DNA from: Brachyspira sp. SAP_772
Lineage (GTDB): Bacteria; Spirochaetota; Brachyspiria; Brachyspirales; Brachyspiraceae
DNA: 64,000 bases
Assembly: GCF_009755885.1 (NCBI RefSeq)
Contig: NZ_VYIX01000001.1
Span: 328,418 to 392,417, forward strand
Direction of reading: 5' to 3'
The number at the start of each line of letters is the position of its first letter. Within the stretch, counting starts at the first letter, position 1. The notes beneath the pieces are model-generated. The model saw nothing but the letters and a program-made list of their open reading frames with translations. It ran no database searches and was not told the DNA's origin. Both the position numbers and the translations under genes were made by a program. Positions 26,675-35,513 of the stretch are shown piece by piece.

Positions 26675-28086
26675 TGCTTTTTAGTTCCATGATTTTTTTG
26701 TGGCTTTTTCTGCCAGTAGTTTTTATATCATATTATTTAATTAAAAAAGAATATAGAAATGTTTTATTATTAATAGCTAGTATTATATTTTATGCTTGGG
26801 GCGGAGTTAGTTATACTCTGATAATGTTCTCTTCTATAGTCATTAACTATATTTTTGCATTATTAATAGATAGGGCTATAGAAGAAAATAATAAATCAAA
26901 AAAGAAAATATATTTAGCGTTATGTATAGTAATTAATTTATTAATATTAGGTTATTTCAAATATACCGATTTTGCTATATCAATAATTAATTCAATATCA
27001 AAAAAAGAATTAATTTCATTAAAAAATATAATTTTACCAATAGGAATATCATTTTATACTTTTCAGGCTCTATCTTATGTAATAGATGTTTATAGAGAAC
27101 ATAATAAGGCACAGAAAAATATTATTAATTTGGCATTATATATATCCTTTTTTCCGCAGTTAATAGCAGGTCCAATAGTTAAGTATCATGATATAGACAC
27201 TCAAATAACGAATAGAACCGAGAGTTTAGAAAATATAAGTTATGGTATAAAGCGTTTTATATATGGACTATCTAAGAAAGTAATACTTGCTAATATGTTT
27301 GCTTTATCTTGTGATGAAATATTAAAACAGCCCGTAGGAGAAATAGGTACAGCATTAGCTTGGGTGGCAGCAATTCTTTACACACTTCAGATATATTATG
27401 ATTTTTCAGGTTATTCTGATATGGCAATAGGACTAGGGCATATGTTTGGGTTTAAGTTCTTAGAAAACTTTAATTATCCTTATATATCTAAATCAGTTCA
27501 AGAGTTTTGGAGGAGATGGCATATATCATTATCTACATGGTTTAAAGAATATTTATATATACCTTCAGGTGGAAACAGAAAAGGGAAATATTTTACTTAT
27601 CTTAATTTATTTATAGTCTTTTTTGCTACAGGCTTATGGCATGGAGCTAGTTTCAATTTTATTCTTTGGGGCTTATGGCATGGATTTTTCTTGATAATAG
27701 AGCGAATATTTTTAGGTAAGTTGTTGGAAAAGAATAAATTAAAATTTTTAAATCATATTTATGTAATATTCGTATTTTTATTAGGTTGGGTATTATTTAG
27801 AGCAAATAATTTAACTCATGCATTAGATTTATACAAATTAATGTTTAGTTATCATGAAAGTATTTATACAGTAAGATATTTCTTTTATCCTCAGACTTTA
27901 GTTTGTTTTATATTTGGAATATTATTCAGCGGATTATTTCAAAGTTTATTTCCAAAAGTTAAAGAAGCTATATTTTCAAGCAGAGTTTATATATTAGAAA
28001 GTATAATTCAATTCATACTATTGTTTATTTGTATTATGTATTTAGTTAATGGTACTTACAATCCATTTATTTACTTCAGATTTTAA
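26674..28086 (+). CDS. MBOAT family O-acyltransferase (AlgI/PatA/DltB-like)
   Basis: 470 residues, about ten membrane segments. The MBOAT hallmark is FFATGLWHGASFNFILWGLWHG with the catalytic-type His323. Upstream lie SFYTFQALSYVIDVYRE and the FWRRWHISLSTWFKEYLYIPSGG motif of the AlgI branch. It transfers an acyl group, usually acetyl, across the membrane to an envelope polysaccharide or lipooligosaccharide, normally with an SGNH partner such as the next gene. TGGAG at 26661-26665 gives it its own ribosome site, and its start also overlaps the stop of the repeat leader. Confidence 0.92.
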   Translation: MLFSSMIFLWLFLPVVFISYYLIKKEYRNVLLLIASIIFYAWGGVSYTLIMFSSIVINYIFALLIDRAIEENNKSKKKIYLALCIVINLLILGYFKYTDFAISIINSISKKELISLKNIILPIGISFYTFQALSYVIDVYREHNKAQKNIINLALYISFFPQLIAGPIVKYHDIDTQITNRTESLENISYGIKRFIYGLSKKVILANMFALSCDEILKQPVGEIGTALAWVAAILYTLQIYYDFSGYSDMAIGLGHMFGFKFLENFNYPYISKSVQEFWRRWHISLSTWFKEYLYIPSGGNRKGKYFTYLNLFIVFFATGLWHGASFNFILWGLWHGFFLIIERIFLGKLLEKNKLKFLNHIYVIFVFLLGWVLFRANNLTHALDLYKLMFSYHESIYTVRYFFYPQTLVCFIFGILFSGLFQSLFPKVKEAIFSSRVYILESIIQFILLFICIMYLVNGTYNPFIYFRF

Positions 28087-28101
28087 TGGTAGGTGTAATT
28101 T

Positions 28102-30432
28102 ATGAAAAATAAAACTTTATTTAATAAAACGTTATTATATGTTGGTGTTATTTTTATCATAGTGACCTCAATTTTATTTGTTTTAGGAAGTATTAATAGA
28201 GAAGGTTATTTATCAAACTTATCTATTAATGCAGATAATACTTTAAAATTAAATAATATTGATGTAGAAAATACAAAAAAATTATTTTCTTCAGATAACA
28301 AATTAGATTATTCATCCTTAACTAATTATATTTTTACAAATTCCAATATTTCAAAATATAGTTACAATTTTAGAATTAGTTATTATAGTAAAGTCTTTGG
28401 AAATAGTGATATATACGGAGTTTATTTAAATACTAATAGTTTACCTGATTATATATCTGATGTAAAATTTCAAGAAAAAGGAAGTCCTTTTGGTATTTTA
28501 ATTAGCTCTAAAATAATAGAACAAGAAAAAATAGATAATATAGAATATTCTTTATATATTAAATTTTTTAACTTATTAATATACCTAATATTATTTTATA
28601 TATTTATTATTTTATTATATGTTTTTAGAAAAATTTTATTGAATATTATTTATTACATTTTTTTTCTTCTTAGAAAAGATAGAAAATTGTTGCTAATATA
28701 TTTGATAATATATGTATCTTTAATATTTTTTTTATTTATTTTAGGTAATCTTAATAGAGAAGGTTATTTATCAAACTTATCTATTAATGCAGATAATACT
28801 TTAAAATTAAATAATATTGATGTAGAAAATACAAAAAAATTATTTTCTTCAAATAACAAATTAGATTATTCATCCTTAACTAATTATATTTTTACAAATT
28901 CCAATATTTCAAAATATAGTTATAATTTTAGAATTAGTTATTATAGTAAAATTTTTGGAAATAGTGATATATATGGAGTTTATTTAAATACTAATAGTTT
29001 GCCTGATTATATAGAAGAAATAAAAATGAATAATAATTTTGGTACTCCATTTGGTAATTTAGTTAGCTTAGAGAAATTAAAAGAAAAAAAAATAGATGAT
29101 ATTTATTATAAATTAAAACTTAAATTTAATTTTTTAAGCATATTATTTTTATCTTGTATATTATTAATTATTTTTATTTATGAATTAAAAAATATTATAT
29201 TGAAATTTTTAAATTTTTTATTATGTAAAATTATTAATATAAATAGATATGTTTATATATTATTTATATTTTTATGTTTTTTGATTATGCCTAATATAAT
29301 GTATTTTTTATTTGGAAATTATTTTGATAAGACTAATTATGAGAATAGATTAAAGGCTCAAAAACCTACCTTATCTATAAATAATGTAAGTAAATATCCT
29401 AATGAATATGAAAAATATTTTAATGATTATATTCCTTTTAGAAGTGAGATTATAAAATTAAAAAATTTGATAGATTTATTTGTATTTAGAAATTTTATAT
29501 CAGATAAAACATTATTAGGAAAAAATAAATGGTTATTTTTTAAGAGAGATAATAAAATAGACAATACTATTGAAAATTATATTGGAATTAAAAACTTCTA
29601 TTTTTCTGATATGGAATTAGAAATTTGTAAAAATAATTTACTAAATTTTAGAGATGAACTTAAAAAAAGAAATATAGATTTTATATTAATGATATGTCCT
29701 GATAAAGAGTTCATATATACAAATTATATGCCTAATTATGTAAAAAGAAAAACAAATATAAATTCGACAGATGAATTTGTAAAGTATATGATAAAAAATA
29801 CAGATATAAAAATTGTATATCCTAAAGATGAATTAATAAAATATAAAGATAAATATCAATTATATTATCGCTATGATCATCATTGGAATGCATTAGGTGG
29901 ATATATTGCGTATTCAAAATTAATGAAATTATTTTCTATTAATGTTAGAAATTTAGAAAGTTTAAATATTTTAAGTTTTGATTATAAATATAGAAATTCT
30001 TGGTTACATTATAGTCAAACAGCAAATTATGTAGCTTTGTCAAGTTTAGAATATTTTAAAGATGATAAAATTTTTGTAATAAGTAATTTTATAAGTAAAA
30101 AAACAAATATTATGATTAATAACCTTATGAGTTGGGGAATAAATTATTATTATACAAATAAATATTCAATGAATACTAACAATATATATATTATTAGAGA
30201 TTCTATGGCCCAAGAATTATTAGATTATATATTTCCTTCATTTAATGAAACAAGTGTTATATCTGTTAATAAATTTGATATAGTTGATATAGTTGATAAA
30301 AAACCAAATGTTATAATATTTGAAACAATTGAAAGATTTTTAAAAAGTAGATTATTGAATGTGTTGCCAAATTATAAAATAGAAGAAATCAATAAGGATT
30401 TAAAAACTAATTTTATTGAAGTAAATAATTAA
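28102..30432 (+). CDS. Membrane-anchored AlgX/AlgJ-type SGNH (DHHW) protein with duplicated domain
   Basis: 776 residues. Layout: membrane helix (about 8-27), extracytoplasmic domain (28-150), two helices (about 152-215), a second copy of the same domain (214-330), two more helices (about 345-405), then a C-terminal SGNH domain. That domain has YDHHWN (Asp592, His593, His594) and the serine in IRDSMAQ (Ser701), as in AlgJ/AlgX acetyltransferases. The duplicated blocks 28181-28455 and 28739-29013 differ at only about a dozen bases. Probably the partner that moves acyl groups from the MBOAT protein to the glycan. TAGGTG precedes the ATG. Confidence 0.8.
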   Translation: MKNKTLFNKTLLYVGVIFIIVTSILFVLGSINREGYLSNLSINADNTLKLNNIDVENTKKLFSSDNKLDYSSLTNYIFTNSNISKYSYNFRISYYSKVFGNSDIYGVYLNTNSLPDYISDVKFQEKGSPFGILISSKIIEQEKIDNIEYSLYIKFFNLLIYLILFYIFIILLYVFRKILLNIIYYIFFLLRKDRKLLLIYLIIYVSLIFFLFILGNLNREGYLSNLSINADNTLKLNNIDVENTKKLFSSNNKLDYSSLTNYIFTNSNISKYSYNFRISYYSKIFGNSDIYGVYLNTNSLPDYIEEIKMNNNFGTPFGNLVSLEKLKEKKIDDIYYKLKLKFNFLSILFLSCILLIIFIYELKNIILKFLNFLLCKIININRYVYILFIFLCFLIMPNIMYFLFGNYFDKTNYENRLKAQKPTLSINNVSKYPNEYEKYFNDYIPFRSEIIKLKNLIDLFVFRNFISDKTLLGKNKWLFFKRDNKIDNTIENYIGIKNFYFSDMELEICKNNLLNFRDELKKRNIDFILMICPDKEFIYTNYMPNYVKRKTNINSTDEFVKYMIKNTDIKIVYPKDELIKYKDKYQLYYRYDHHWNALGGYIAYSKLMKLFSINVRNLESLNILSFDYKYRNSWLHYSQTANYVALSSLEYFKDDKIFVISNFISKKTNIMINNLMSWGINYYYTNKYSMNTNNIYIIRDSMAQELLDYIFPSFNETSVISVNKFDIVDIVDKKPNVIIFETIERFLKSRLLNVLPNYKIEEINKDLKTNFIEVNN
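28181..28455 (+). repeat. Intragenic duplication, copy 1
   Basis: About 275 bp nearly identical to 28739-29013, offset exactly 558 bp (186 codons), so the reading frame is kept. Flanks are diverged. Confidence 0.92.
28739..29013 (+). repeat. Intragenic duplication, copy 2
   Basis: Partner of 28181-28455. Differences include the first residues (GN for GS), one SSN for SSD, and IF for VF, plus a few silent changes. Confidence 0.92.
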
Positions 30433-30433
30433 A

Positions 30434-30462
30434 TTGACAAATATTTTTATGTTTAGTATTAT
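30434..30462 (+). promoter_or_regulatory. Promoter for rsgA
   Basis: TTGACA at 30434-30439 and TATTAT at 30457-30462, spacer 17 bp. Confidence 0.7.
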
Positions 30463-30498
30463 ATAGTTATATATATTATTACAATGAGGATAAAAATA

Positions 30499-31602
30499 TT
30501 GAAAATAAAAGATATTGGCTTTGATGAATATTTTGAGAAGTTAGCTTTATCAGCTTTGAAGGTTAATAGTTTAGAAGAGATTAATAACGAAGAACTTATG
30601 CCTGCTAGGGTGATAAGAATTAATAAAAGATACTATACACTTTTTTCTGATGATGGAGAGTTTTTAGCGAGAATAAAAGGGAAGATTAGATATAACTCTG
30701 AAGTGCAAAGCGAGCTTCCTGTGGTTGGTGATTGGGTGCTAATGAAAAAGTCTGATAACAATGCTTTTATTGATACTATACTCACTAGAAAAAATATATT
30801 ATACAGAAAAGCTAATATTAAAAAAAATGATATTCAAGCTATAGTAAGCAATATTGATTATGCTTTTATTATAGTTGGTATTGATAATGAGATGCCGATG
30901 TCAGCTATTGCTAGATATTTGTCTGTAGTTCACACTTCTGGAATTAAACCAATAATTGCAATAAGTAAAATAGATTTATATGAAGAAGCTGAATATAAGG
31001 AATTGTTGGCTACTATAAAAGAAACTTATCCTAATGAAACAGCTTTTGCCTACAGTTCAAAAACAGGAAAGAATACTGATACATTTTTGAAATATATTAA
31101 GAAGGATACTTCATCAGTTTTTATAGGGGCATCAGGAGCTGGTAAATCTACTATTATTAATTATCTTTTGAAAGACGAGAAGATGAAAACTCAAGAGGTC
31201 AGAGAGTATGATTTTAAAGGAATGCATACCACAACACATAGAGAGCTTTTAGTATTAGATAGCGGTGGGGTTGTGATAGATACTCCGGGTTTAAGAAATT
31301 TAGGGCTTTGGGAAGATGATAAAGGCATAAAGAAAACTTTTGAAGATTTAGAAGAGTATGCTAAAAAATGTAAGTTTAAAGATTGTACGCATCAGCATGA
31401 ACCAGATTGTTATATATTGGAGCTTCTTGAAAATGATGAAATACCTTATGAGAGATATGATGCTTATATAACACTTCTAAATGAAAACAGAGAATTGCAA
31501 AAAAGTTCTATAGAGATAAAGAAAGACAGAAAAATGGCATTAAAGAAAATCACAAAGCATAGGAATAATTATAAGAAAATAAATGTAAAGAATAAAAAAT
31601 AG
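30499..31602 (+). CDS. rsgA: Ribosome small subunit-dependent GTPase A
   Basis: Circularly permuted GTPase that helps mature the 30S subunit. An N-terminal OB-fold (about 40-100, GDWVLM) precedes the G domain, whose motifs come in the order G4 (SKID), G1 (GASGAGKST), then G3 (DTPGL). A C-terminal zinc-binding segment carries C-x4-C-x-H-x5-C (CKFKDCTHQHEPDC). The TTG at 30499 is preferred as start: GAGGA at 30486-30490 lies 8 nt upstream. The in-frame ATG at 30484 has no ribosome site and overlaps that GAGGA. The protein is then 367 residues. Confidence 0.92.
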   Translation: MKIKDIGFDEYFEKLALSALKVNSLEEINNEELMPARVIRINKRYYTLFSDDGEFLARIKGKIRYNSEVQSELPVVGDWVLMKKSDNNAFIDTILTRKNILYRKANIKKNDIQAIVSNIDYAFIIVGIDNEMPMSAIARYLSVVHTSGIKPIIAISKIDLYEEAEYKELLATIKETYPNETAFAYSSKTGKNTDTFLKYIKKDTSSVFIGASGAGKSTIINYLLKDEKMKTQEVREYDFKGMHTTTHRELLVLDSGGVVIDTPGLRNLGLWEDDKGIKKTFEDLEEYAKKCKFKDCTHQHEPDCYILELLENDEIPYERYDAYITLLNENRELQKSSIEIKKDRKMALKKITKHRNNYKKINVKNKK

Positions 31603-31825
31603 TTTATCCATAGCAATAATAAAAAACGGCATTAAAAAATTTATTTTGTATTTTTTAATTTGTATTTGCTTATTAGATTTTTTAGCTGCCCCCCAAGTTT
31701 TATTTAAATTTATTTATTTCTCACCGCACGAAAAATATTATTATATTATTAAGTATATTTATTAATTGCAATTATTATATATATAAAGTCTTTATTACCG
31801 TGCGTTATAAAAAAATTAAATAATT

Positions 31826-31854
31826 TTGATTTTATATTAAGAATATAATATAAT
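31826..31854 (+). promoter_or_regulatory. Promoter of the Imm17-like gene, predicts a leaderless transcript
   Basis: TTGATT at 31826-31831 and TATAAT at 31849-31854, spacer 17 bp. The predicted start is within 2-3 nt of the ATG at 31863. Confidence 0.55.
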
Positions 31855-31862
31855 AGTTAATT

Positions 31863-32099
31863 ATGGAGAGTTTAATAAATTATATAAAAAAAAATCCTCA
31901 TTTATTTGGAATATTAGCAGGACTTCTATTTCTTTTGGCTGCAATTTTTAATTGGAAGTGGCTTTTGGAACCTGCTGGTTCAAGATTTATGATGTTTATA
32001 TATGAAATGTTGGGGAAGAGTGGTGTTAGAATAGTTACTGGTATTATAGGAGCTATAATAATAATATGCTTTATAATGGATTGGATAATAAGAAAATGA
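31863..32099 (+). CDS. Small two-helix membrane protein, Imm17-like
   Basis: 78 residues with two membrane helices (about 14-31 and 56-74) joined by a loop with NWKWLLEPAGSRF and GKSGVRIVTG. The NW-x-W followed by a GR-type stretch before helix 2 resembles Imm17 immunity proteins of polymorphic toxin systems; this is a motif-level resemblance only. No toxin gene is adjacent. No ribosome site precedes the ATG and the promoter lies directly before it, so translation is probably leaderless. It stands alone between rsgA and the ankyrin genes. Confidence 0.6.
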   Translation: MESLINYIKKNPHLFGILAGLLFLLAAIFNWKWLLEPAGSRFMMFIYEMLGKSGVRIVTGIIGAIIIICFIMDWIIRK

Positions 32100-32322
32100 A
32101 TATTGAAAAACATTATTTGATGATAGAAATTTATTTCCTAAAAAAATGAAAACTTTAATATTGGGCACTTTTCCATTGTATTATAATGTAAAAAATGAAA
32201 AATATATTTAGTCACAAAATTATAAAAACATATAATAATTCTCTATAATGTAAATTTATTTTATCAATCTGTGTTAATATATCAAAAATAGTAAATTTAT
32301 TACAAATTTTATTTACAAAAAA

Positions 32323-32351
32323 TTGACAAATCCTATTATATTTATTATACT
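32323..32351 (+). promoter_or_regulatory. Promoter for the ankyrin gene cluster
   Basis: TTGACA at 32323-32328 and TATACT at 32346-32351, spacer 17 bp; followed by AAAGGAGG before the first ATG. Confidence 0.7.
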
Positions 32352-32393
32352 ATTTTTCATAATAGTGTTTTATAAATTTTAAAGGAGGTTTTT

Positions 32394-32843
32394 ATGAGAA
32401 ATTTTAAAATATTAATATTGTCATCTGTTTTGTTTTTAATGTTTTCTCTAATTGCATTTTCAAAAAGCAATATAGCAATTGTTGATGCTGCTGGCAGAGG
32501 GGATATCAATCAAGTGAAAGCATTAATAGATAGCGGAGCTAATATAAATCAGCAAGATAGAATAGGAGAAACTGCCTTGATAGAAGCTACCGAAGGCGGA
32601 CATATAGAAGTTGTAAAATTGTTGATAGCAAATAATGCAAAATTAAATCTCAAAAGCAAATGGGGCAGAACTGCATTGATGAGGGCTTCTTTTAAAGGTT
32701 ATGCTAACATAGTAAAAGTACTTGTAGAAGCGGGAGCAGATTTAAATTTAAAAGATAATAGAGGAAGAACTGCATTAACTTATGCCAATCAAAAAGGACA
32801 TCAAAATATAATTAATATTTTAAAAGCAGCAGGTGCAAAATAA
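32394..32843 (+). CDS. Secreted ankyrin-repeat protein 1
   Basis: 149 residues. An N-terminal signal peptide (about 1-24, ending IAFSKS) is followed by four ankyrin repeats with the usual G-x-T-AL-x-A and V-x-LL/LIxxGA blocks, e.g. GETALIEATEGGH and GRTALMRASFKGY. It should act in the periplasm or outside the cell, binding a protein partner. It is the first of three related genes in line, spaced about 25-30 nt, with one promoter. AAAGGAGG gives a strong ribosome site. Confidence 0.85.
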   Translation: MRNFKILILSSVLFLMFSLIAFSKSNIAIVDAAGRGDINQVKALIDSGANINQQDRIGETALIEATEGGHIEVVKLLIANNAKLNLKSKWGRTALMRASFKGYANIVKVLVEAGADLNLKDNRGRTALTYANQKGHQNIINILKAAGAK

Positions 32844-32867
32844 AATTTTAATAAAGGAGATTTGTGT

Positions 32868-33296
32868 ATGAAAAAAATTATATTTTTGATAATGGTTTTT
32901 AGTTTATCTTTGTTTGCTCAAAGAACTCCATTAATGGAAGCTTTAGAGAGAAAAGACACTAAAAGGGCTATAGAACTTATAAACTCGGGTGTTGATCTTA
33001 ATACAAGAGACAGAAGAGGTGAAACTCCATTAATAGAGGCAGCAGAAGAAGGGCTTCCTGAAGTAGTAAGATTATTGATAAGTAAAAAAGTAAATTTAAA
33101 TGATGTTAATAACAATAAAAGAACAGCATTAATGAGAGCTTCTAGCAGAGGACATGCTCAAATAGTTTCTATGCTTATAGAGGCAGGTGCAAATATTAAT
33201 TTAAAAGATAAATACGGAAAAACGGCATTGTCTTATGCAACTCAAAGAGGACATCAAAATATAGTTAAAATATTGAAATCAGCAGGTGCTAAATAA
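32868..33296 (+). CDS. Secreted ankyrin-repeat protein 2
   Basis: 142 residues from ATG 32868, chosen because AAGGAGA lies 7 nt upstream. Signal peptide of about 18 residues ending SLSLFAQ, then four ankyrin repeats. It is more similar to the third gene than to the first (shared RTPLMEALERKDTKRAIELI-type start and KYGKTALSYATQRGHQNIVKIL end), suggesting stepwise tandem duplication. Confidence 0.85.
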   Translation: MKKIIFLIMVFSLSLFAQRTPLMEALERKDTKRAIELINSGVDLNTRDRRGETPLIEAAEEGLPEVVRLLISKKVNLNDVNNNKRTALMRASSRGHAQIVSMLIEAGANINLKDKYGKTALSYATQRGHQNIVKILKSAGAK

Positions 33297-33326
33297 AATT
33301 AGTTTATTTAATAAGGAATATTTTTG

Positions 33327-33761
33327 ATGAAAAAGATTATATTTTTATTTGTTATTGTCAGTGCAGTTTTATTAGCACAGCAGAAAAGAACACCTATAAT
33401 GGATGCTTTAGAAAGAAGAGACATAAAAAAAGCAATAGAGCTTATAAACTCAGGAGTTGATATTAATGCAAAAGACAGAATGGGTGAAACTCCTCTAATA
33501 GAAGCTTCAGAAGAAGGACTCACAGAAGTTGTTAGAGTTTTAATAGAAAAGAAAGCAGATTTAAATGCAGTAAATGTTAGAAATAGAACAGCCTTAAGCA
33601 GGGCTTCATATAAAGGTCATACTAAAATAGTTCGCATGTTGGTGGATGCTGGTGCTGATGTTAATATAAAAGATAAATATGGAAAAACTGCATTAAACTA
33701 TGCAACTCAGAGAGGACATCAAAATATAGTAAAAATATTGAAAGCAGCAGGTGCTAAATAG
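33327..33761 (+). CDS. Secreted ankyrin-repeat protein 3
   Basis: 144 residues from ATG 33327, with AAGGA 9 nt upstream. Signal peptide ending VLLAQQ, four ankyrin repeats, C-terminus KAAGAK as in the other two. Clear paralogue of the preceding gene. The three probably form one transcript; the binding partners are unknown. Confidence 0.85.
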   Translation: MKKIIFLFVIVSAVLLAQQKRTPIMDALERRDIKKAIELINSGVDINAKDRMGETPLIEASEEGLTEVVRVLIEKKADLNAVNVRNRTALSRASYKGHTKIVRMLVDAGADVNIKDKYGKTALNYATQRGHQNIVKILKAAGAK

Positions 33762-33838
33762 TTTTTTATTAAAATTATTTTTTATACTAAAATATTAAAA
33801 AAAATGTATTAAATTTTACTAAAATTACAATATTTATA

Positions 33839-33866
33839 TTGATAATAAATTTAATTATAATATAAT
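33839..33866 (+). promoter_or_regulatory. Promoter for the META lipoprotein gene
   Basis: TTGATA at 33839-33844 and TATAAT at 33861-33866, spacer 16 bp. Confidence 0.55.
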
Positions 33867-33898
33867 TCTTCTCAAAAATTAAATTGAGAGGAATCAAA

Positions 33899-34357
33899 AT
33901 GAAAAAAATATTATTTTTAATTCTTGCTGTTATGGGAGCAATATTCGCAGTATCTTGCGGACAGTCTTCAAATACAACTACTGAAACAGCAAATACTACT
34001 GTAATTACAGTAGATGATTTATTAGGTAAAGAGTTCGCTCTTACTAATATGTATGAAGGAAAAACAGTAACTATTGCTTTTTCTGCTACTAACATGTTAG
34101 GCGGAAAATCTGCTGTTAATAACTATTTTACTGGATTTTCTTTGGATGGTAATAAATTAAAATTAAATGCATTAGCTTCTACTAAAATGGCTGGTCCTGA
34201 AGAAGATATGGCTATTGAAAATGAGTATTTACAAATATTAAATGGTGCTGATACTATTGCTTTAGATGGCGATGTATTAACTATTACTACTACTTCTGGT
34301 ACTAACTTAATTTATACTTTTACTCAAAATGTAGAAATAGTAACTAATAATCAGTAA
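33899..34357 (+). CDS. META-domain (HslJ-like) lipoprotein
   Basis: 152 residues from ATG 33899, set by GAGAGGA at 33885-33892. Signal peptide with lipobox FAVSC (Cys20). After a Thr/Asn-rich linker, residues about 35-150 fit the META fold: LLGKEFALTNM, IAFSATNMLGGKSAVNNYF, STKMAGPEEDMAIENEYL, LTITTTSGTNLIYTF. META proteins are found in heat-inducible HslJ and in secreted parasite proteins; the function is not known. It has its own promoter and terminator. Confidence 0.78.
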   Translation: MKKILFLILAVMGAIFAVSCGQSSNTTTETANTTVITVDDLLGKEFALTNMYEGKTVTIAFSATNMLGGKSAVNNYFTGFSLDGNKLKLNALASTKMAGPEEDMAIENEYLQILNGADTIALDGDVLTITTTSGTNLIYTFTQNVEIVTNNQ

Positions 34358-34382
34358 GAAATATTTTTTATAACTAAATAAT

Positions 34383-34418
34383 AGAGTGTTGGATATTATT
34401 CTAACACTCTTTTTTTAT
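34383..34418 (+). terminator. Intrinsic terminator after the META lipoprotein gene
   Basis: AGAGTGTT paired with AACACTCT around an 11-nt loop, followed by seven or more T residues. Confidence 0.85.
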
Positions 34419-34487
34419 TTGTAATAATAAATATATTTTTATAAAAGCATATATAACTCTTAAAGAATTTTAAGGTTATTATTATAG

Positions 34488-34516
34488 TTGAGATTTTACG
34501 TTTTTTGTATTATAAT
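34488..34516 (+). promoter_or_regulatory. Promoter for the ABC transporter operon
   Basis: TTGAGA at 34488-34493 and TATAAT at 34511-34516, spacer 17 bp, about 50 nt before the first start. Confidence 0.65.
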
Positions 34517-34574
34517 TCTTTCTTATTAGTTTAAGAGTATAAGTAAAAATGTTTTGTAAGGATATATATAAAAA

Positions 34575-35513
34575 ATGATTTCTGTTAAGAATTTAACTAA
34601 GTATTATGATGATTTTCAAGCTTTGAAAGGAATTAGCTTTGAAATAAAATCTGGAGAGATTGTTGGAATATTAGGTCCTAATGGTGCTGGCAAATCCACA
34701 ACTTTAAGAATATTAACATCATACCTTTCTCCTACAAGCGGAGATGCCATTATAGATGGAAAGAGTATTTTAGATAAAGATATAGAAATAAAAAAAATAA
34801 TAGGGTACCTTCCAGAATCAGCTCCTTTATATAATGATATGTGTGTTTTTGATTATTTAGTTTATATGGCAGATATACAGGAGTTAGATAGAGCTAAATT
34901 ATCAGAGAGACTTAATTATGTAGTAGAGGCTTGTTCGCTTAAAGAGGTAATATCAAAACCTATAGGAGAGCTTTCTAAGGGGTATAAACAGCGGGTAGGG
35001 CTTGCTGGAGCTATTATACATGACCCTAAAATACTTATATTAGATGAGCCTACAAACGGTCTTGACCCCAATCAGATTGTTGAAATTAGAGAGCTTATTA
35101 AAGAGCTTGGAAAAGAAAAAACTGTTTTAATATCTACACATATATTAAGTGAAGTTGAGGCTACCTGTTCTAGGGCTATTATTATAAACAAGGGAACTAT
35201 TATTGCTGATAATGATCCTAAACATTTAAGCGTTGATAATAAAATAGCTTCTATTAAACTTTCTCTAAAAACTAATGATAATTTTGAAACTATAAAGACA
35301 AAGTTAAATAGTTTAGAAAATATTCAAGACATAACCTTAATTGAAGAAATTGATAATAATATAAAAACAATTATTATAAAAACAACAGACAAAGAGCCTA
35401 TTGAAAAGGTGTACAAATTTATAAAAAACACAGATTGGATAATATATGAGTTCGTAAAAGAGAAAGAGAACTTAGAGACAGTATTCCACACTTTAACTAA
35501 AGGAGAAAATTAA
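34575..35513 (+). CDS. ABC transporter ATP-binding protein, GldA/ABC-2 type
   Basis: 312 residues. Walker A GPNGAGKST, signature LSKGYKQR, Walker B ILILDEPTNGLDP and the H-loop STHIL are intact. The C-terminal 90 residues, after the nucleotide-binding domain, are typical of the ABC-2/GldA exporters. Its stop overlaps the start of the permease gene by one base (TAATG), so the two are coupled. Substrate unknown. Confidence 0.9.
   Translation: MISVKNLTKYYDDFQALKGISFEIKSGEIVGILGPNGAGKSTTLRILTSYLSPTSGDAIIDGKSILDKDIEIKKIIGYLPESAPLYNDMCVFDYLVYMADIQELDRAKLSERLNYVVEACSLKEVISKPIGELSKGYKQRVGLAGAIIHDPKILILDEPTNGLDPNQIVEIRELIKELGKEKTVLISTHILSEVEATCSRAIIINKGTIIADNDPKHLSVDNKIASIKLSLKTNDNFETIKTKLNSLENIQDITLIEEIDNNIKTIIIKTTDKEPIEKVYKFIKNTDWIIYEFVKEKENLETVFHTLTKGEN

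Noticed and set aside
31685..31820. Inverted repeat of ACCGCACG and CCGTGCGT after rsgA, considered as a mobile element end
   Set aside because: Arms are short, imperfect and about 75 nt apart, and no transposase or target duplication is seen. May be a decayed intergenic repeat.
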